From contig OZ242258.1 of the NCBI GenBank assembly GCA_965207025.1, positions 1,364,001 through 1,428,000 of the forward strand: DNA of 64,000 nt, written 5' to 3'. Of this stretch, positions 51,949 through 59,893 are shown in pieces. The stretch's first letter is position 1; each line of letters begins with the position of its first letter. The translations under genes and the position numbers were made by a program. Under the pieces are notes generated by a model. That model had not been told where the DNA came from and did no database searches. It was given only the letters and a program-made list of their open reading frames with translations. Source of the stretch: Bin87 sp034423595. GTDB lineage: Bacteria > Chloroflexota > Dehalococcoidia > Lucifugimonadales > UBA3495.

Positions 51949-53382
51949 TCAGGCCGCAACCGCGACCGCTGCCGGCGTTCGCCTCGGTATGGCTTTCCAA
52001 TAGTAGTTGTGTATCCCGTTGACTACACGCAGTTTGCGGAAGCTCATTTCAACTGGCATCCCGACCCGAACCTCGTCCAACTCCCGGTCGGTCATCATGC
52101 ACAGTACGCGACCGCCGCCCTCGAAATCAACCACCGCTACGACCAAGGGAGTGTCAACTGCTCCTGCGATGTAATCCATTGAGTAGGTGAACAACTCTCC
52201 GGGTTTGTCGCTCAAACGCACCGGTTCGCCTGCATCTACGCTGCGGCATTCCACGCAGACCCGTTGGGCCGGATATTGCACGTACCCGCACACTCGGCAA
52301 CGCGCTCCGTACAGCCGCACGTTCTTGTCGCCCTCACGCCACAGCGCCGATACCGAAGGCGAAGCCGGCGCCGGCCGGCGCGAAGCATCGTCCAGGGTCC
52401 AAACTTCCCGCCACTTGGCATACGTTTCGTAGTTGCCCAGCCCTTGTTTCGCGTCAACCCAACCGGACAGGCCCATCGCCGGACGTTGCGCGGTCGAAAT
52501 TGCCGCTGTGGTACGGAACCCCAGCACATCGCTCCCGTCTCCGTATGAGATCGCCAGCAGAAGCTCATCGGGGTTCGCTTCCTCAAGCGCGCCGGCCAGC
52601 AACATCGGAACGAAAGCGGCTCCGGTGTTGCCCACCGACCCAAACATCGACGACTGTATCTGATGCTCGGAAAATCCCAACCGGCGACCCATCCGAGCAT
52701 GCCGCCGGGCGTCCGGCGCATACAGCGCCGCCCGCGATACCTCGGCCGGCGTAATCCCGGTGCGCCGACAGTAGCCGTCAAATGCTTCCGGCACAATCCG
52801 TTCGATGCCTTCCTCCGTGGCGAAACGGTCCTCCCAGGTGCGAACGAACGGGTCCCCCGGCGCACGCCACATGTCCAGCATGTTGTCGGTTATCGAGTGG
52901 CTCCCCGCGGATTCAGCGATTACGCCATCCCTCGCGATCGCGAACGCCGCAGCGCCGTCGCCGGATGCGCGCTCAGTTTCCCCCCTGGGCGAGCCTTGCC
53001 TGCTGTCGGCGACAACGACCAGGACTTCCCCGGCGCTGCCCGCCGTTACCGCGTCCAGCGCCGATTTAATGGCGTTTGTGCCGGCCCGCAGCACGTTGGA
53101 TACGTCCGTCGCAAATATGTCCTGGCGCAGGTCCAGGGCCGCCGCCACGATGGCGGCGCATTGTTTTTCGGCGTAGGGCGCCGTGGTGCTCGCAAATACG
53201 ATGCCGTCGATGGCGCTCCGGTCGCGGCCAGTCAGACAGTCTATACCCGCCGCAACCGCCATCGTCACGGAGTCTTCGTCGAAATTGGCGACCGCCCTTT
53301 CCGCGCGCGAATTCCACCCCGCGGTTTCCCCGCCCAATCGATAGCGGGGGACGTATGCGCCGTAGGCAGCGATTCCAGCCAA
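51949..53382 (-). CDS. HMG-CoA synthase-like thiolase-fold protein fused to DUF35 zinc-ribbon/OB domain
   Basis: 477 residues. Residues ~1-330 resemble HMG-CoA synthase/KAS III folds (GAYVPRYRLGG; SNVLRAGTNAIKSALDAV; SVGNTGAAFVPMLL). Residues ~355-470 carry CRVCGYVQYPAQRVCVEC, a zinc ribbon, followed by an OB fold of the DUF35 type, usually a separate subunit binding acyl-CoA. The Cys of KAS enzymes is not obvious at the expected place (NVLRAGT), so condensation may be lost. TTG start 53382 with AGGAG nearby. Confidence 0.8.
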   Translation of the reverse strand: MAGIAAYGAYVPRYRLGGETAGWNSRAERAVANFDEDSVTMAVAAGIDCLTGRDRSAIDGIVFASTTAPYAEKQCAAIVAAALDLRQDIFATDVSNVLRAGTNAIKSALDAVTAGSAGEVLVVVADSRQGSPRGETERASGDGAAAFAIARDGVIAESAGSHSITDNMLDMWRAPGDPFVRTWEDRFATEEGIERIVPEAFDGYCRRTGITPAEVSRAALYAPDARRHARMGRRLGFSEHQIQSSMFGSVGNTGAAFVPMLLAGALEEANPDELLLAISYGDGSDVLGFRTTAAISTAQRPAMGLSGWVDAKQGLGNYETYAKWREVWTLDDASRRPAPASPSVSALWREGDKNVRLYGARCRVCGYVQYPAQRVCVECRSVDAGEPVRLSDKPGELFTYSMDYIAGAVDTPLVVAVVDFEGGGRVLCMMTDRELDEVRVGMPVEMSFRKLRVVNGIHNYYWKAIPRRTPAAVAVAA

Positions 53383-53460
53383 AATTCCCTGCTCCTGGTT
53401 CCAATTCGAGATGCTCAGGATGCTATCAGCGCAGCCGAAAACGTGTCAACGCACTCGCCA

Positions 53461-53469
53461 TGCTACAAT
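53461..53469 (+). promoter_or_regulatory. Extended -10 that would give a leaderless protease mRNA
   Basis: TGCTACAAT (TACAAT 53464-53469). Transcription would start about 53476, at the ATG 53477. No clear -35. Confidence 0.45.
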
Positions 53470-53476
53470 GCAATTG

Positions 53477-54679
53477 ATGACTGAGCCTACGAAACCCGGA
53501 CGGTTGACAGTCTTCCTGTGCGCCCTCGTCGTCTTGCTAGCCGTCATGGGATGTTCGGGAGCCTCCGTCGGCCCTGCCCAACCGATCCCCGCCAATGACA
53601 ATCTCCCGCCGAATCTGGCGAAATTGGGCGAAGCCTACGGCATTATCCTTGAAGAACATATCGACCATGACGTGATCGATCCGGAGCAGTTGACCGACGG
53701 CGCAATCCGCGGTCTCCTAGGGGCCCTTGACGATCCCCACGCTTCATATCTCACCGCTGAACAGCACGCCAAGGAACAGGAGGGTTACCGCGGATACTTC
53801 GACGGGATCGGGGCGCGCGTCACCCTCACCGACGCTGGCTTGACTGTGATCGCTCCCATTCCCGGCGCCCCCGCGGAAGCCGCCGGCATCCGCGCCGGCG
53901 ACGTCATACTGGCCGTGGATGGGGCTGCAATCGACCACCTCACGCTCATCGAAGCCGTGAACCTGATTCGCGGGCCTCGAGGCACCGAGGTTACTCTACT
54001 GGTCCAGAGGGCAGACGCGGTGCAGAACCAGTCTATCACCGTAACCAGGGGGCGCATCCCCATCGACAGCACGGCGTTTCGGATGCTTGATAACGGGATC
54101 GGGCATCTCTGGACATACAGCTTCTCCGATACAACGGAGGGGGAGATTCGCACTGCGCTGAACGAATTTAACGATGCGGGCGGGCGCGGCCTTGTCCTGG
54201 ATCTGCGCAACAATCCCGGCGGACTGCTGGCTGCGGTGGTCAACGTGGCCGACCTGTTTCTGGATGGAGGCCAGATCCTTTACGAAATCGACGCCCAGGG
54301 AAACCGCAACGATCACGACGCCAGCCGCGGTGGCGAGGCCACATCCATCCCCATGGTGGTCCTGGTAAACCAGTACTCGGCCAGCGCCAGCGAAATTCTG
54401 GCCGGAGCCATCAAAGCTAATGGCCGGGCTACCGTTGTCGGCGAAACAACTTTTGGTAAAGGCAGCGTTAACATCACCCGGGAGCTCTCCGACGGCTCTG
54501 CGATATACTTCTCCATCCGACGCTGGTACTTGCCGGACGGTCAACAAATCGAAGGGCACGGCGTGGCGCCCGACGTTGAGATTGAAACCAGTACCCAAAC
54601 CCTCCCCATTGACCTGCAAGACGACGCTGCCCTGCGCAAGGCTATCGAGATTTTGGAACAGCAGTTGGGCAGCAGGTGA
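53477..54679 (+). CDS. ctpA: S41-family C-terminal processing protease, lipoprotein
   Basis: 400 residues. Signal peptide with lipobox VMGC; PDZ domain about 95-180 (YFDGIGARVTLTDAGLTV; GIRAGDVILAVDG), then the peptidase core with RGLVLDLRNNPGGLL, Ser in YSASASEILAGA, and Lys in TFGKGSV (Ser-Lys dyad). Acts outside the cytoplasmic membrane on unfolded or tagged proteins. ATG 53468 is another possible start. smpB follows with overlapping stop/start region. Confidence 0.92.
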   Translation: MTEPTKPGRLTVFLCALVVLLAVMGCSGASVGPAQPIPANDNLPPNLAKLGEAYGIILEEHIDHDVIDPEQLTDGAIRGLLGALDDPHASYLTAEQHAKEQEGYRGYFDGIGARVTLTDAGLTVIAPIPGAPAEAAGIRAGDVILAVDGAAIDHLTLIEAVNLIRGPRGTEVTLLVQRADAVQNQSITVTRGRIPIDSTAFRMLDNGIGHLWTYSFSDTTEGEIRTALNEFNDAGGRGLVLDLRNNPGGLLAAVVNVADLFLDGGQILYEIDAQGNRNDHDASRGGEATSIPMVVLVNQYSASASEILAGAIKANGRATVVGETTFGKGSVNITRELSDGSAIYFSIRRWYLPDGQQIEGHGVAPDVEIETSTQTLPIDLQDDAALRKAIEILEQQLGSR

Positions 54680-54684
54680 GCGAT

Positions 54685-55191
54685 ATGGCTAGAAAAAACC
54701 GCAATAGCAAGAAGAAAGCAGCAGGACCGTCGCAAGGCAATAACCGCCAGGTCGCGGTCAACCGCAAGGCTTTGCACGACTACGAAATCCTCGACAAGGT
54801 GGAAGCCGGCCTCGTCCTCACCGGAACGGAAATCAAGTCGATACGGGCGGGCAAAGTTGACCTGCGCGACGCCTACGCGCGGGTGCAGGATGGCGAGCTC
54901 TGGCTCCACGGCGCGCACATTGCCCCCTACGATTCCGGCAGCTACATGAACCACGAGCCCAAACGACCCCGCAAACTTCTAGTGCATCGCAGCCAAATAA
55001 GCGAACTGGGCGCGCAAACAGCCGAGAAAGGCTTGACCCTGGCGGCCATCCGCATGTACCTGAAGAACCATCACGCCAAGGTGGAATTGGGAGTCGCACG
55101 GGGCAAACGCCAGTACGACAAGCGCCGCGCCATCATGGACCGGGAGCGTGAACGCGCGGCCCGCCAAGCGGTCAAGGAGTGGCGGGACTGA
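54685..55191 (+). CDS. smpB: SsrA-binding protein
   Basis: 168 residues. tmRNA partner in ribosome rescue: NRKALHDYEILDKVEAGLVLTGTEIKSIRAGKVDLRDAYARV, LHGAHIAPYDSG, HEPKRPRKLLVHR and a basic C-terminal tail. ATG 54685 (AGGTGAG just upstream) preferred over GTG 54676. No tmRNA gene is visible next to it. Pairing with a tail-specific protease gene is suggestive because ssrA tags are degraded by such enzymes. Confidence 0.95.
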   Translation: MARKNRNSKKKAAGPSQGNNRQVAVNRKALHDYEILDKVEAGLVLTGTEIKSIRAGKVDLRDAYARVQDGELWLHGAHIAPYDSGSYMNHEPKRPRKLLVHRSQISELGAQTAEKGLTLAAIRMYLKNHHAKVELGVARGKRQYDKRRAIMDRERERAARQAVKEWRD

Positions 55192-55357
55192 CGAAGGAAT
55201 TGCGATGATGGTACTGCCGTAGGCGAAATATTATTCTGTACTTGGGTTTGGCAGCTACTCCTGTTCATCCTGCTGCTCGTTGGCGTGTATCGTCAAACGT
55301 CGTCGAAAAGTTGCAGGTGCCGGCCGGCAATGATACGTTTGGCGGGAGGGAAATACC

Positions 55358-56053
55358 ATGCGGAATACGCTAGATGAACCCATGGTCCGTTCTGTGGGCG
55401 TTTATGACTTCACGGATGCGGCCCGGTATCTTAAGGCCGCCCGCCACGGCGCGGCCCTGTATCCCCGAACTCCGCGCACGATTGCCGGATGGTTTCGCCG
55501 GTGGGCGAATGACGGCGCACTCAGGGAATCTCGTGCCAACGAACCGACGGTCACTTTCAGCGACCTGATTTCAATGCGTCTGGTCGGAGCTCTGCGGGTG
55601 TCGGGCGTAGCATGGCCTGAAATTTATAAGGTCATCAAGTGGCTTAGAGACCAAACGGAAGCGCAGCACCCTCTCGCTAGTAGGGACATTTGGTCCGACG
55701 AGAATTGGGTGGATGATATTTGCAACCTGCTGTACCCCGTGATAGGAGCATCTAACCTTACTGGACCGGATTTTGGGGAATTGGCGTTGGAGTATGTCCT
55801 CCCGGAACATGGTCTGACCTTTGACGAAAAATCCGGGCGGGTCACTTCCTGGGAAATTGACAATGGGATCGTCCTGCATCCCCTCGTGCAATTCGGAGCA
55901 CCCTGCATCAAAGGCACGCGCATACCTGTGTATGCCATTGCAGGGATGGTCAAAGGCGGCGATTCAGCACTGTCGGTAGCCGAGGATTTTCAATTGCCTA
56001 TTGAAAAAGTCCAAACTGCTTGTGACTTCGAACACCGCGCCCATGGCTACTGA
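55358..56053 (+). CDS. DUF433-domain protein (antitoxin-like)
   Basis: 231 residues; strong SD GGGAGG before ATG 55358. The N-terminal half looks like a DNA-binding/MerR-like winged region (YDFTDAARYLKAA; TPRTIAGWFRRW). The C-terminus is DUF433: FGAPCIKGTRIPVYAIAGMVKGGDSALSVAEDFQLP. DUF433 proteins are typical partners of DUF5615 PIN-like proteins. It overlaps the next gene by 11 bases. Confidence 0.8.
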   Translation: MRNTLDEPMVRSVGVYDFTDAARYLKAARHGAALYPRTPRTIAGWFRRWANDGALRESRANEPTVTFSDLISMRLVGALRVSGVAWPEIYKVIKWLRDQTEAQHPLASRDIWSDENWVDDICNLLYPVIGASNLTGPDFGELALEYVLPEHGLTFDEKSGRVTSWEIDNGIVLHPLVQFGAPCIKGTRIPVYAIAGMVKGGDSALSVAEDFQLPIEKVQTACDFEHRAHGY

Positions 56054-56450
56054 ACCATTGTTGCTTCTGGACGAATCGCTGTCTCCGGCGGTTGTCCAAG
56101 CCTTGCAGTTGGTGGACTATAACATCATGACAGTGAGGGAAGTATTCGGACGAGAGGGCATTCTGGACCCGGATGTCATACGTTGGTGCCGCGAACAGCA
56201 GGCTGTGTGGGTTCATGCCGACGACCGGGCCATAAGCGAGCATCGCGCGATGTTGCAAACCAGTGGCATCAGAACGCTATGGGTTCGCCGCCAGCGGAGC
56301 GGAATGGGTAGAAGTGAGCAGCTACGTATCCTGGCTTTTGTGCTGCCCAAGCTTTTCGAAAGCTGGCGGCAAAGCCCAAGAGTCCGGCATTACAGCGCTT
56401 CTGCTGCCAGCCCTACTTCGGCACCCTCGCTGCGTCCCGTAACAATATAA
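56043..56450 (+). CDS. DUF5615 PIN-like protein (toxin-like)
   Basis: 135 residues from ATG 56043. Starts LLLLDESLSPAVVQAL (PIN-like acidic DExLs), VREVFGREGILDPDVIRWCREQQAVWVHADDRAI (second acidic site). Typical of the DUF5615 Mut7-C/PIN-like group. With DUF433 upstream it forms a putative toxin-antitoxin pair; RNase activity not shown. Confidence 0.8.
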   Translation: MATEPLLLLDESLSPAVVQALQLVDYNIMTVREVFGREGILDPDVIRWCREQQAVWVHADDRAISEHRAMLQTSGIRTLWVRRQRSGMGRSEQLRILAFVLPKLFESWRQSPRVRHYSASAASPTSAPSLRPVTI

Positions 56451-56497
56451 AGACACCGATTTATCCCACGCGCCCGCTAGCAGTTGGTAAATTACAC

Positions 56498-56503
56498 TAT
56501 AAT
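56498..56503 (+). promoter_or_regulatory. -10 box before the gamma-CA-like gene
   Basis: TATAAT at 56498-56503, about 65 bases before the TTG start; no clear -35. Confidence 0.4.
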
Positions 56504-56567
56504 CTCCGCTGAAATCCCGCGCCCCGGCCCTCGCGCCGGCGGCGCATTATGTTGAGGAGTATGCGCT

Positions 56568-57071
56568 TTGATACGCAGCCTGCGGGGTATCGAACCCAAA
56601 ATTGCCCCCACCGCCTGGGTCAGTGAGGCCGCCTACGTAGTCGGCAATGTTGTCATCGGAGAGTACAGCAGCGTCTGGCCGGGTGTAACGATACGCGGCG
56701 ACGGCGATGTCATCACCATTGGCAACCACGTGAACATCCAAGAGGGTTCGGTGGTGCATGGCGACGGCCTCGTTATCGAAGACTACGTTTCCATCGGCCA
56801 CTGCGTCGTGGTTCATGGCGACCGGATTGGCACGGGGAGTCTGCTGGGAAACAACTGCACATTCCTCACCGAGTCCACCATCGGCCGCGAGTGCCTGATC
56901 GCCTCCAACTCCGTGGTCCTGTCCAACGTGGACGTGCCCGACCGCAGCTTCGTGGCCGGCGTGCCGGGTTCCATCAAGCGCGAGGTCAGCCCGGCACAGA
57001 TCGAGCAGATGCGCATGACCGCCGAGCATCTTGTGGAGCGGGCCGGCTGGTTCAAAGAAAGCGGCCTGTGA
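56568..57071 (+). CDS. Gamma carbonic anhydrase-like hexapeptide-repeat protein
   Basis: 167 residues, left-handed beta-helix. Zinc ligands of the family are in place: VNIQEGSVVHGDG (His), SIGHCVVVHGD (two His). It ends with the usual C-terminal helix. TTG start, GAGGAG 8 bases upstream. Gamma-CA or a PaaY/YrdA-like protein; activity undetermined. Confidence 0.85.
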   Translation: MIRSLRGIEPKIAPTAWVSEAAYVVGNVVIGEYSSVWPGVTIRGDGDVITIGNHVNIQEGSVVHGDGLVIEDYVSIGHCVVVHGDRIGTGSLLGNNCTFLTESTIGRECLIASNSVVLSNVDVPDRSFVAGVPGSIKREVSPAQIEQMRMTAEHLVERAGWFKESGL

Positions 57072-57093
57072 GCAGCACGAAATCTGCGATAGT

Positions 57094-57122
57094 GTAGGGG
57101 CGGGTTTGAAACCCGCCCCTAC
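57094..57122. repeat. Dispersed palindrome GTAGGGGCGGGTTTGAAACCCGCCCCTAC-type
   Basis: A near-perfect palindrome (GTAGGGGCGGGTTT / AAACCCGCCCCTAC) between the converging genes 56568 and 57145. Confidence 0.85.
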
Positions 57123-57144
57123 CGATTTATTTCCGGAGACTGCA

Positions 57145-58086
57145 CTACGCCAGCCGCTCCGCTACTGGCAGCACGTGCTCGGCCAAATGCTCCATGACTT
57201 CGATGCACGGGCCGATCCCGTCCACGCGAAAGTCGAAGGTCAATTGGTCGATGCCCAACTCGTTGCAGTAGTGAAGGTCATCAATCACGGCCTGCGTGGT
57301 GTTGATTAGCGCTCCGCCCGAACGCACACCGACACCCTCCTCAGCCCCTCCCATGTCCGTGAAGTGCAGGCTGCGCTTCAGGGAGATGGTAATGTCGGCC
57401 GGGTCTCTGCCAGCCCGCTCCGTTTGCTCCCGCAGATAGGGGAGGTTCTGGGCCACGAAATCGGGCGTTTGCCGGGTCGTATGCCAGCAGTCCCCGTATT
57501 TCGCGGTGCGTCGCAATGCCCTTCGGGTATGCCCGCCCACCCAGATCGGGATGCGTGGCTGCTGAATCGGCTTTGGCTCAAAATACACGCCGTCAATCTG
57601 GTAGTACCTGCCCTTGACCTCCGGCTCTTCCTCCGTCCACAGGGCGTTGAAAATCTCCAGAAATTCGTCAGTCATTGGACCACGGTCTGCGTATGGTACC
57701 CCCAGAATGTCGAACTCTTTCTCCAGCCATCCGACGCCCACGCCGCAGATCATCCGACCGCCCGACAACACGTCCAGCGATGCAAACATCTTGGCCTGCA
57801 CCACCGGATTCCGGTAGGGGAGAATCAGCACTGTGCTGCCCAGACGGATCTCGCTGGTGCATGCCGCCATGAACCCAAGCATCGTCATCGTTTCCAGGAA
57901 GGGCTCGTCGGAAGGTCGTTGGAACGCACCCGTGGGCGTGTACGGATATTGGTTGGTTCCGCCCACCGGCAGCACAATGTGATCGCCGGCCATCACTGAT
58001 TCAAACCCCAGTCGCTCGGCGCGCTGGCAAAACTCGCGGATGCCCTCCGCGTCGGGCAGGCGTGGAATGCTGACACCTATTTTCAT
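57145..58086 (-). CDS. LLM-class F420-dependent oxidoreductase
   Basis: 313 residues from ATG 58086 (AGGAGA 8 bases upstream). Luciferase-like barrel: MKIGVSIPRLPDAEG, GDHIVLPV, EIRLGSTVLILPYRNPVVQAKM, GVGVGWLEKEF, IPIWVGGHTRRAL, all characteristic of the F420-dependent TIGR03619-like group. Substrate unknown. A second LLM gene is at 12959. Confidence 0.88.
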   Translation of the reverse strand: MKIGVSIPRLPDAEGIREFCQRAERLGFESVMAGDHIVLPVGGTNQYPYTPTGAFQRPSDEPFLETMTMLGFMAACTSEIRLGSTVLILPYRNPVVQAKMFASLDVLSGGRMICGVGVGWLEKEFDILGVPYADRGPMTDEFLEIFNALWTEEEPEVKGRYYQIDGVYFEPKPIQQPRIPIWVGGHTRRALRRTAKYGDCWHTTRQTPDFVAQNLPYLREQTERAGRDPADITISLKRSLHFTDMGGAEEGVGVRSGGALINTTQAVIDDLHYCNELGIDQLTFDFRVDGIGPCIEVMEHLAEHVLPVAERLA

Positions 58087-58154
58087 CGGGGATTCTCCTG
58101 ATTCCGGGCGATATTGGCAGTAACGGAACATGCTCAAACCCGGCAGCGGCGGCA

Positions 58155-58832
58155 TTATAGCATTGCAGCTTCGGTGTTCCGACGCCAGGTTATACTCCCA
58201 CGACACTTAGCGCAGATGCGGTTGCCGATCATCCGTCGTTGCAGGGTTTGCCGGAACCATTGTTGCCCGCACCCACACTCTCCCACCCACTTGGGAACCG
58301 AGTGCTGAACCCGGTGGCACCGCTCGCCGATACAACCAATTTCACGCGCTTTGGCCTTCCAGATTGCATCGTGATTGTGTCGTGGGCCGACGATGGCATG
58401 GGCGATCTCATGCAGGATCGTGTCCTCAATTTCCCCGCGCGTCGCCGCCAGGCAGTAGCTCACCGATAGATCAATCCGACGCTCGTTGTAGCGGCAAACG
58501 CCAGCGCGGGAGGGCGCGAGGTCAAAGCCGAACGTCCACCCTCTTATCAAAGCGCCGCGTCCGGTGAACTCACCGATCAAGCGCAGCGCAACTCCCTCAA
58601 CCTCGGCCAGCGTACACTCCACCACCGGAGTGCTCTCCACCTCGGTGATGGCAGCATAGGGCACCGACCATTCGCTGCCGCCCTCGCCTGACACCTTTAC
58701 ATGCCTGGTACGAATGCCGGTGATCTTTCCCTGCAACTCGCCGGTTCCCGGACCTCGGAATCGAACGACGCTGCCGACGGGAGTCTTTGCGCCCGGAAAA
58801 TCAGCCGTTATCAGGTGACGTCGTCGTGCCAT
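58155..58832 (-). CDS. SprT-like zinc metalloprotease-fold protein
   Basis: 225 residues. HEIAHAIVGPRHNHDAIW gives HExxH plus a third His, as in SprT/SPRTN; C-terminal Cys pairs CGCGQQW and CAKCRG resemble the SprT zinc ribbon. N-terminal ~70 residues are a small beta domain (KITGIRTRHVKV). SprT relatives are linked to DNA-protein crosslink repair in eukaryotes; the bacterial role is unclear. Confidence 0.85.
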   Translation of the reverse strand: MARRRHLITADFPGAKTPVGSVVRFRGPGTGELQGKITGIRTRHVKVSGEGGSEWSVPYAAITEVESTPVVECTLAEVEGVALRLIGEFTGRGALIRGWTFGFDLAPSRAGVCRYNERRIDLSVSYCLAATRGEIEDTILHEIAHAIVGPRHNHDAIWKAKAREIGCIGERCHRVQHSVPKWVGECGCGQQWFRQTLQRRMIGNRICAKCRGSITWRRNTEAAML

Positions 58833-58910
58833 GTCAGTGCCAGATCACGGGGATTATATCCCGGATTCGTCGCGTGGCCGGGTATTTGGTCAAATAAATA
58901 AAAATCGTTC

Positions 58911-58938
58911 TTGCCATTGCGTTAGGCGATGCTATAAT
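58911..58938 (+). promoter_or_regulatory. Strong promoter of the 59008 gene
   Basis: TTGCCA (58911-58916), 16-base spacer, TGCTATAAT (TATAAT 58933-58938), about 70 bases before the ATG. Followed by a leader hairpin. Confidence 0.7.
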
Positions 58939-58951
58939 CGCCTTAAATCGT

Positions 58952-58969
58952 GCAGCCGCGTTCGGCTGC
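58952..58969 (+). promoter_or_regulatory. 5' leader hairpin
   Basis: GCAGCC-GCGTTC-GGCTGC, about 14 bases after the -10, i.e. near the 5' end of the mRNA. May stabilise the transcript; function inferred. Confidence 0.5.
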
Positions 58970-59007
58970 GGTTAAAATTTATCCACTTCCAAGAGGAGGC
59001 GAGCTTC

Positions 59008-59811
59008 ATGGAAAAGGGAGACACCATTATCAATATAGGCCCGGTGGACGTCGCGCTGTCCTACCGCCAAGAGATCATGCCCGACCAGGGCCTCATGGTC
59101 CAGGTGTACGGAGACGTTGACGGCAACGACACCGAGATCCTGCGGTTTGACTGCTTCGACCAGGACCCGCACTATCACTATGGCCCGGAGAACATGAACA
59201 TCCGGCTGCACATGGACAAGACCACCGTCGGCACTGCGTTGGGCTGGACCCTGAAGAACATCCGGACCAACCTGCCCGCCATGGTGCGACGCGCCGGCTA
59301 CGATGACCTTGCGTCCGCCGTCGAGTCCCAGGGGATCGACGATAACAAGATGGACGAGGTCGAAGCGTGCGCCTTGGACAAGTCCCGCAACGAGCGCCGG
59401 ACGGTCACCCACTTCCGCGGCGACCACATCTACGAGGCCGGCAACATCCGCTTCGGCGTCGAGTTCCGCTCCAACATCGGCGCGGCCAACGACCGCGGCG
59501 TTGCCATCCACGTGCTGACCGACCACTTGGGGCAGGAATTCGAGCTCCTGGCCTTCGACTGCTTCGAGATTGCGCCCCACTACCACTACGGCCCCCGCAA
59601 CCAGGACGTCCGCATCTACTGGGACGTGACCACCAGCGGCCACACCCTGGCCTGGACCCTTGACCAGTTCAAGTCCGGCAACCTGGCCAATATGATCGAC
59701 CGCGCCGGCTACCCCACCGTCGCCGCCAACGTCGATAACGATTTGGTTCAGGCGGTCATCCCCTCCATGGAGGAGAAGGCTTGGGCCCTGGTTGGCACCA
59801 ACCAGCAGTAA
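59008..59811 (+). CDS. Uncharacterised protein with two FDCF...PHYHYGP repeats
   Basis: 267 residues, not recognised. Two homologous halves 136 residues apart: FDCFDQDPHYHYGP (47-60) and FDCFEIAPHYHYGP (183-196), each followed by N..(I/V)R(L/I)..D.TT.G..L.WTL and then A..(V/I).RAGY. Each unit is about 77 residues. His/Tyr clusters and an invariant Cys suggest a metal or cofactor site. No signal peptide or membrane helix. Excellent SD (GAGGAGG), the clearest promoter in the window, a leader hairpin and strongly biased codons all imply high expression. Confidence 0.85.
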   Translation: MEKGDTIINIGPVDVALSYRQEIMPDQGLMVQVYGDVDGNDTEILRFDCFDQDPHYHYGPENMNIRLHMDKTTVGTALGWTLKNIRTNLPAMVRRAGYDDLASAVESQGIDDNKMDEVEACALDKSRNERRTVTHFRGDHIYEAGNIRFGVEFRSNIGAANDRGVAIHVLTDHLGQEFELLAFDCFEIAPHYHYGPRNQDVRIYWDVTTSGHTLAWTLDQFKSGNLANMIDRAGYPTVAANVDNDLVQAVIPSMEEKAWALVGTNQQ

Positions 59812-59834
59812 ACGCCCTCAACATCCGGCCAACC

Positions 59835-59863
59835 GTAGGGGCGGGTTTGAAACCCGCCCCTAC
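59835..59863. repeat. Dispersed palindrome GTAGGGGCGGGTTTGAAACCCGCCCCTAC-type
   Basis: Same core as 57094, between the converging 59008 and 59894 genes. Confidence 0.85.
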
Positions 59864-59893
59864 ATCGTTAAACACCGGCTTCGCCTGAAAGGG

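Noticed and set aside
50642..52003. 453-residue open frame antisense to the thiolase
   Set aside because: Lies wholly over minC upstream sequence and the thiolase, which has clear catalytic motifs and an SD; the antisense has none.
55192..55357. Possible tmRNA gene beside smpB
   Set aside because: No tRNA-Ala-like ends, no tag-reading frame and no CCA seen; the 166 bases look like an ordinary gap.
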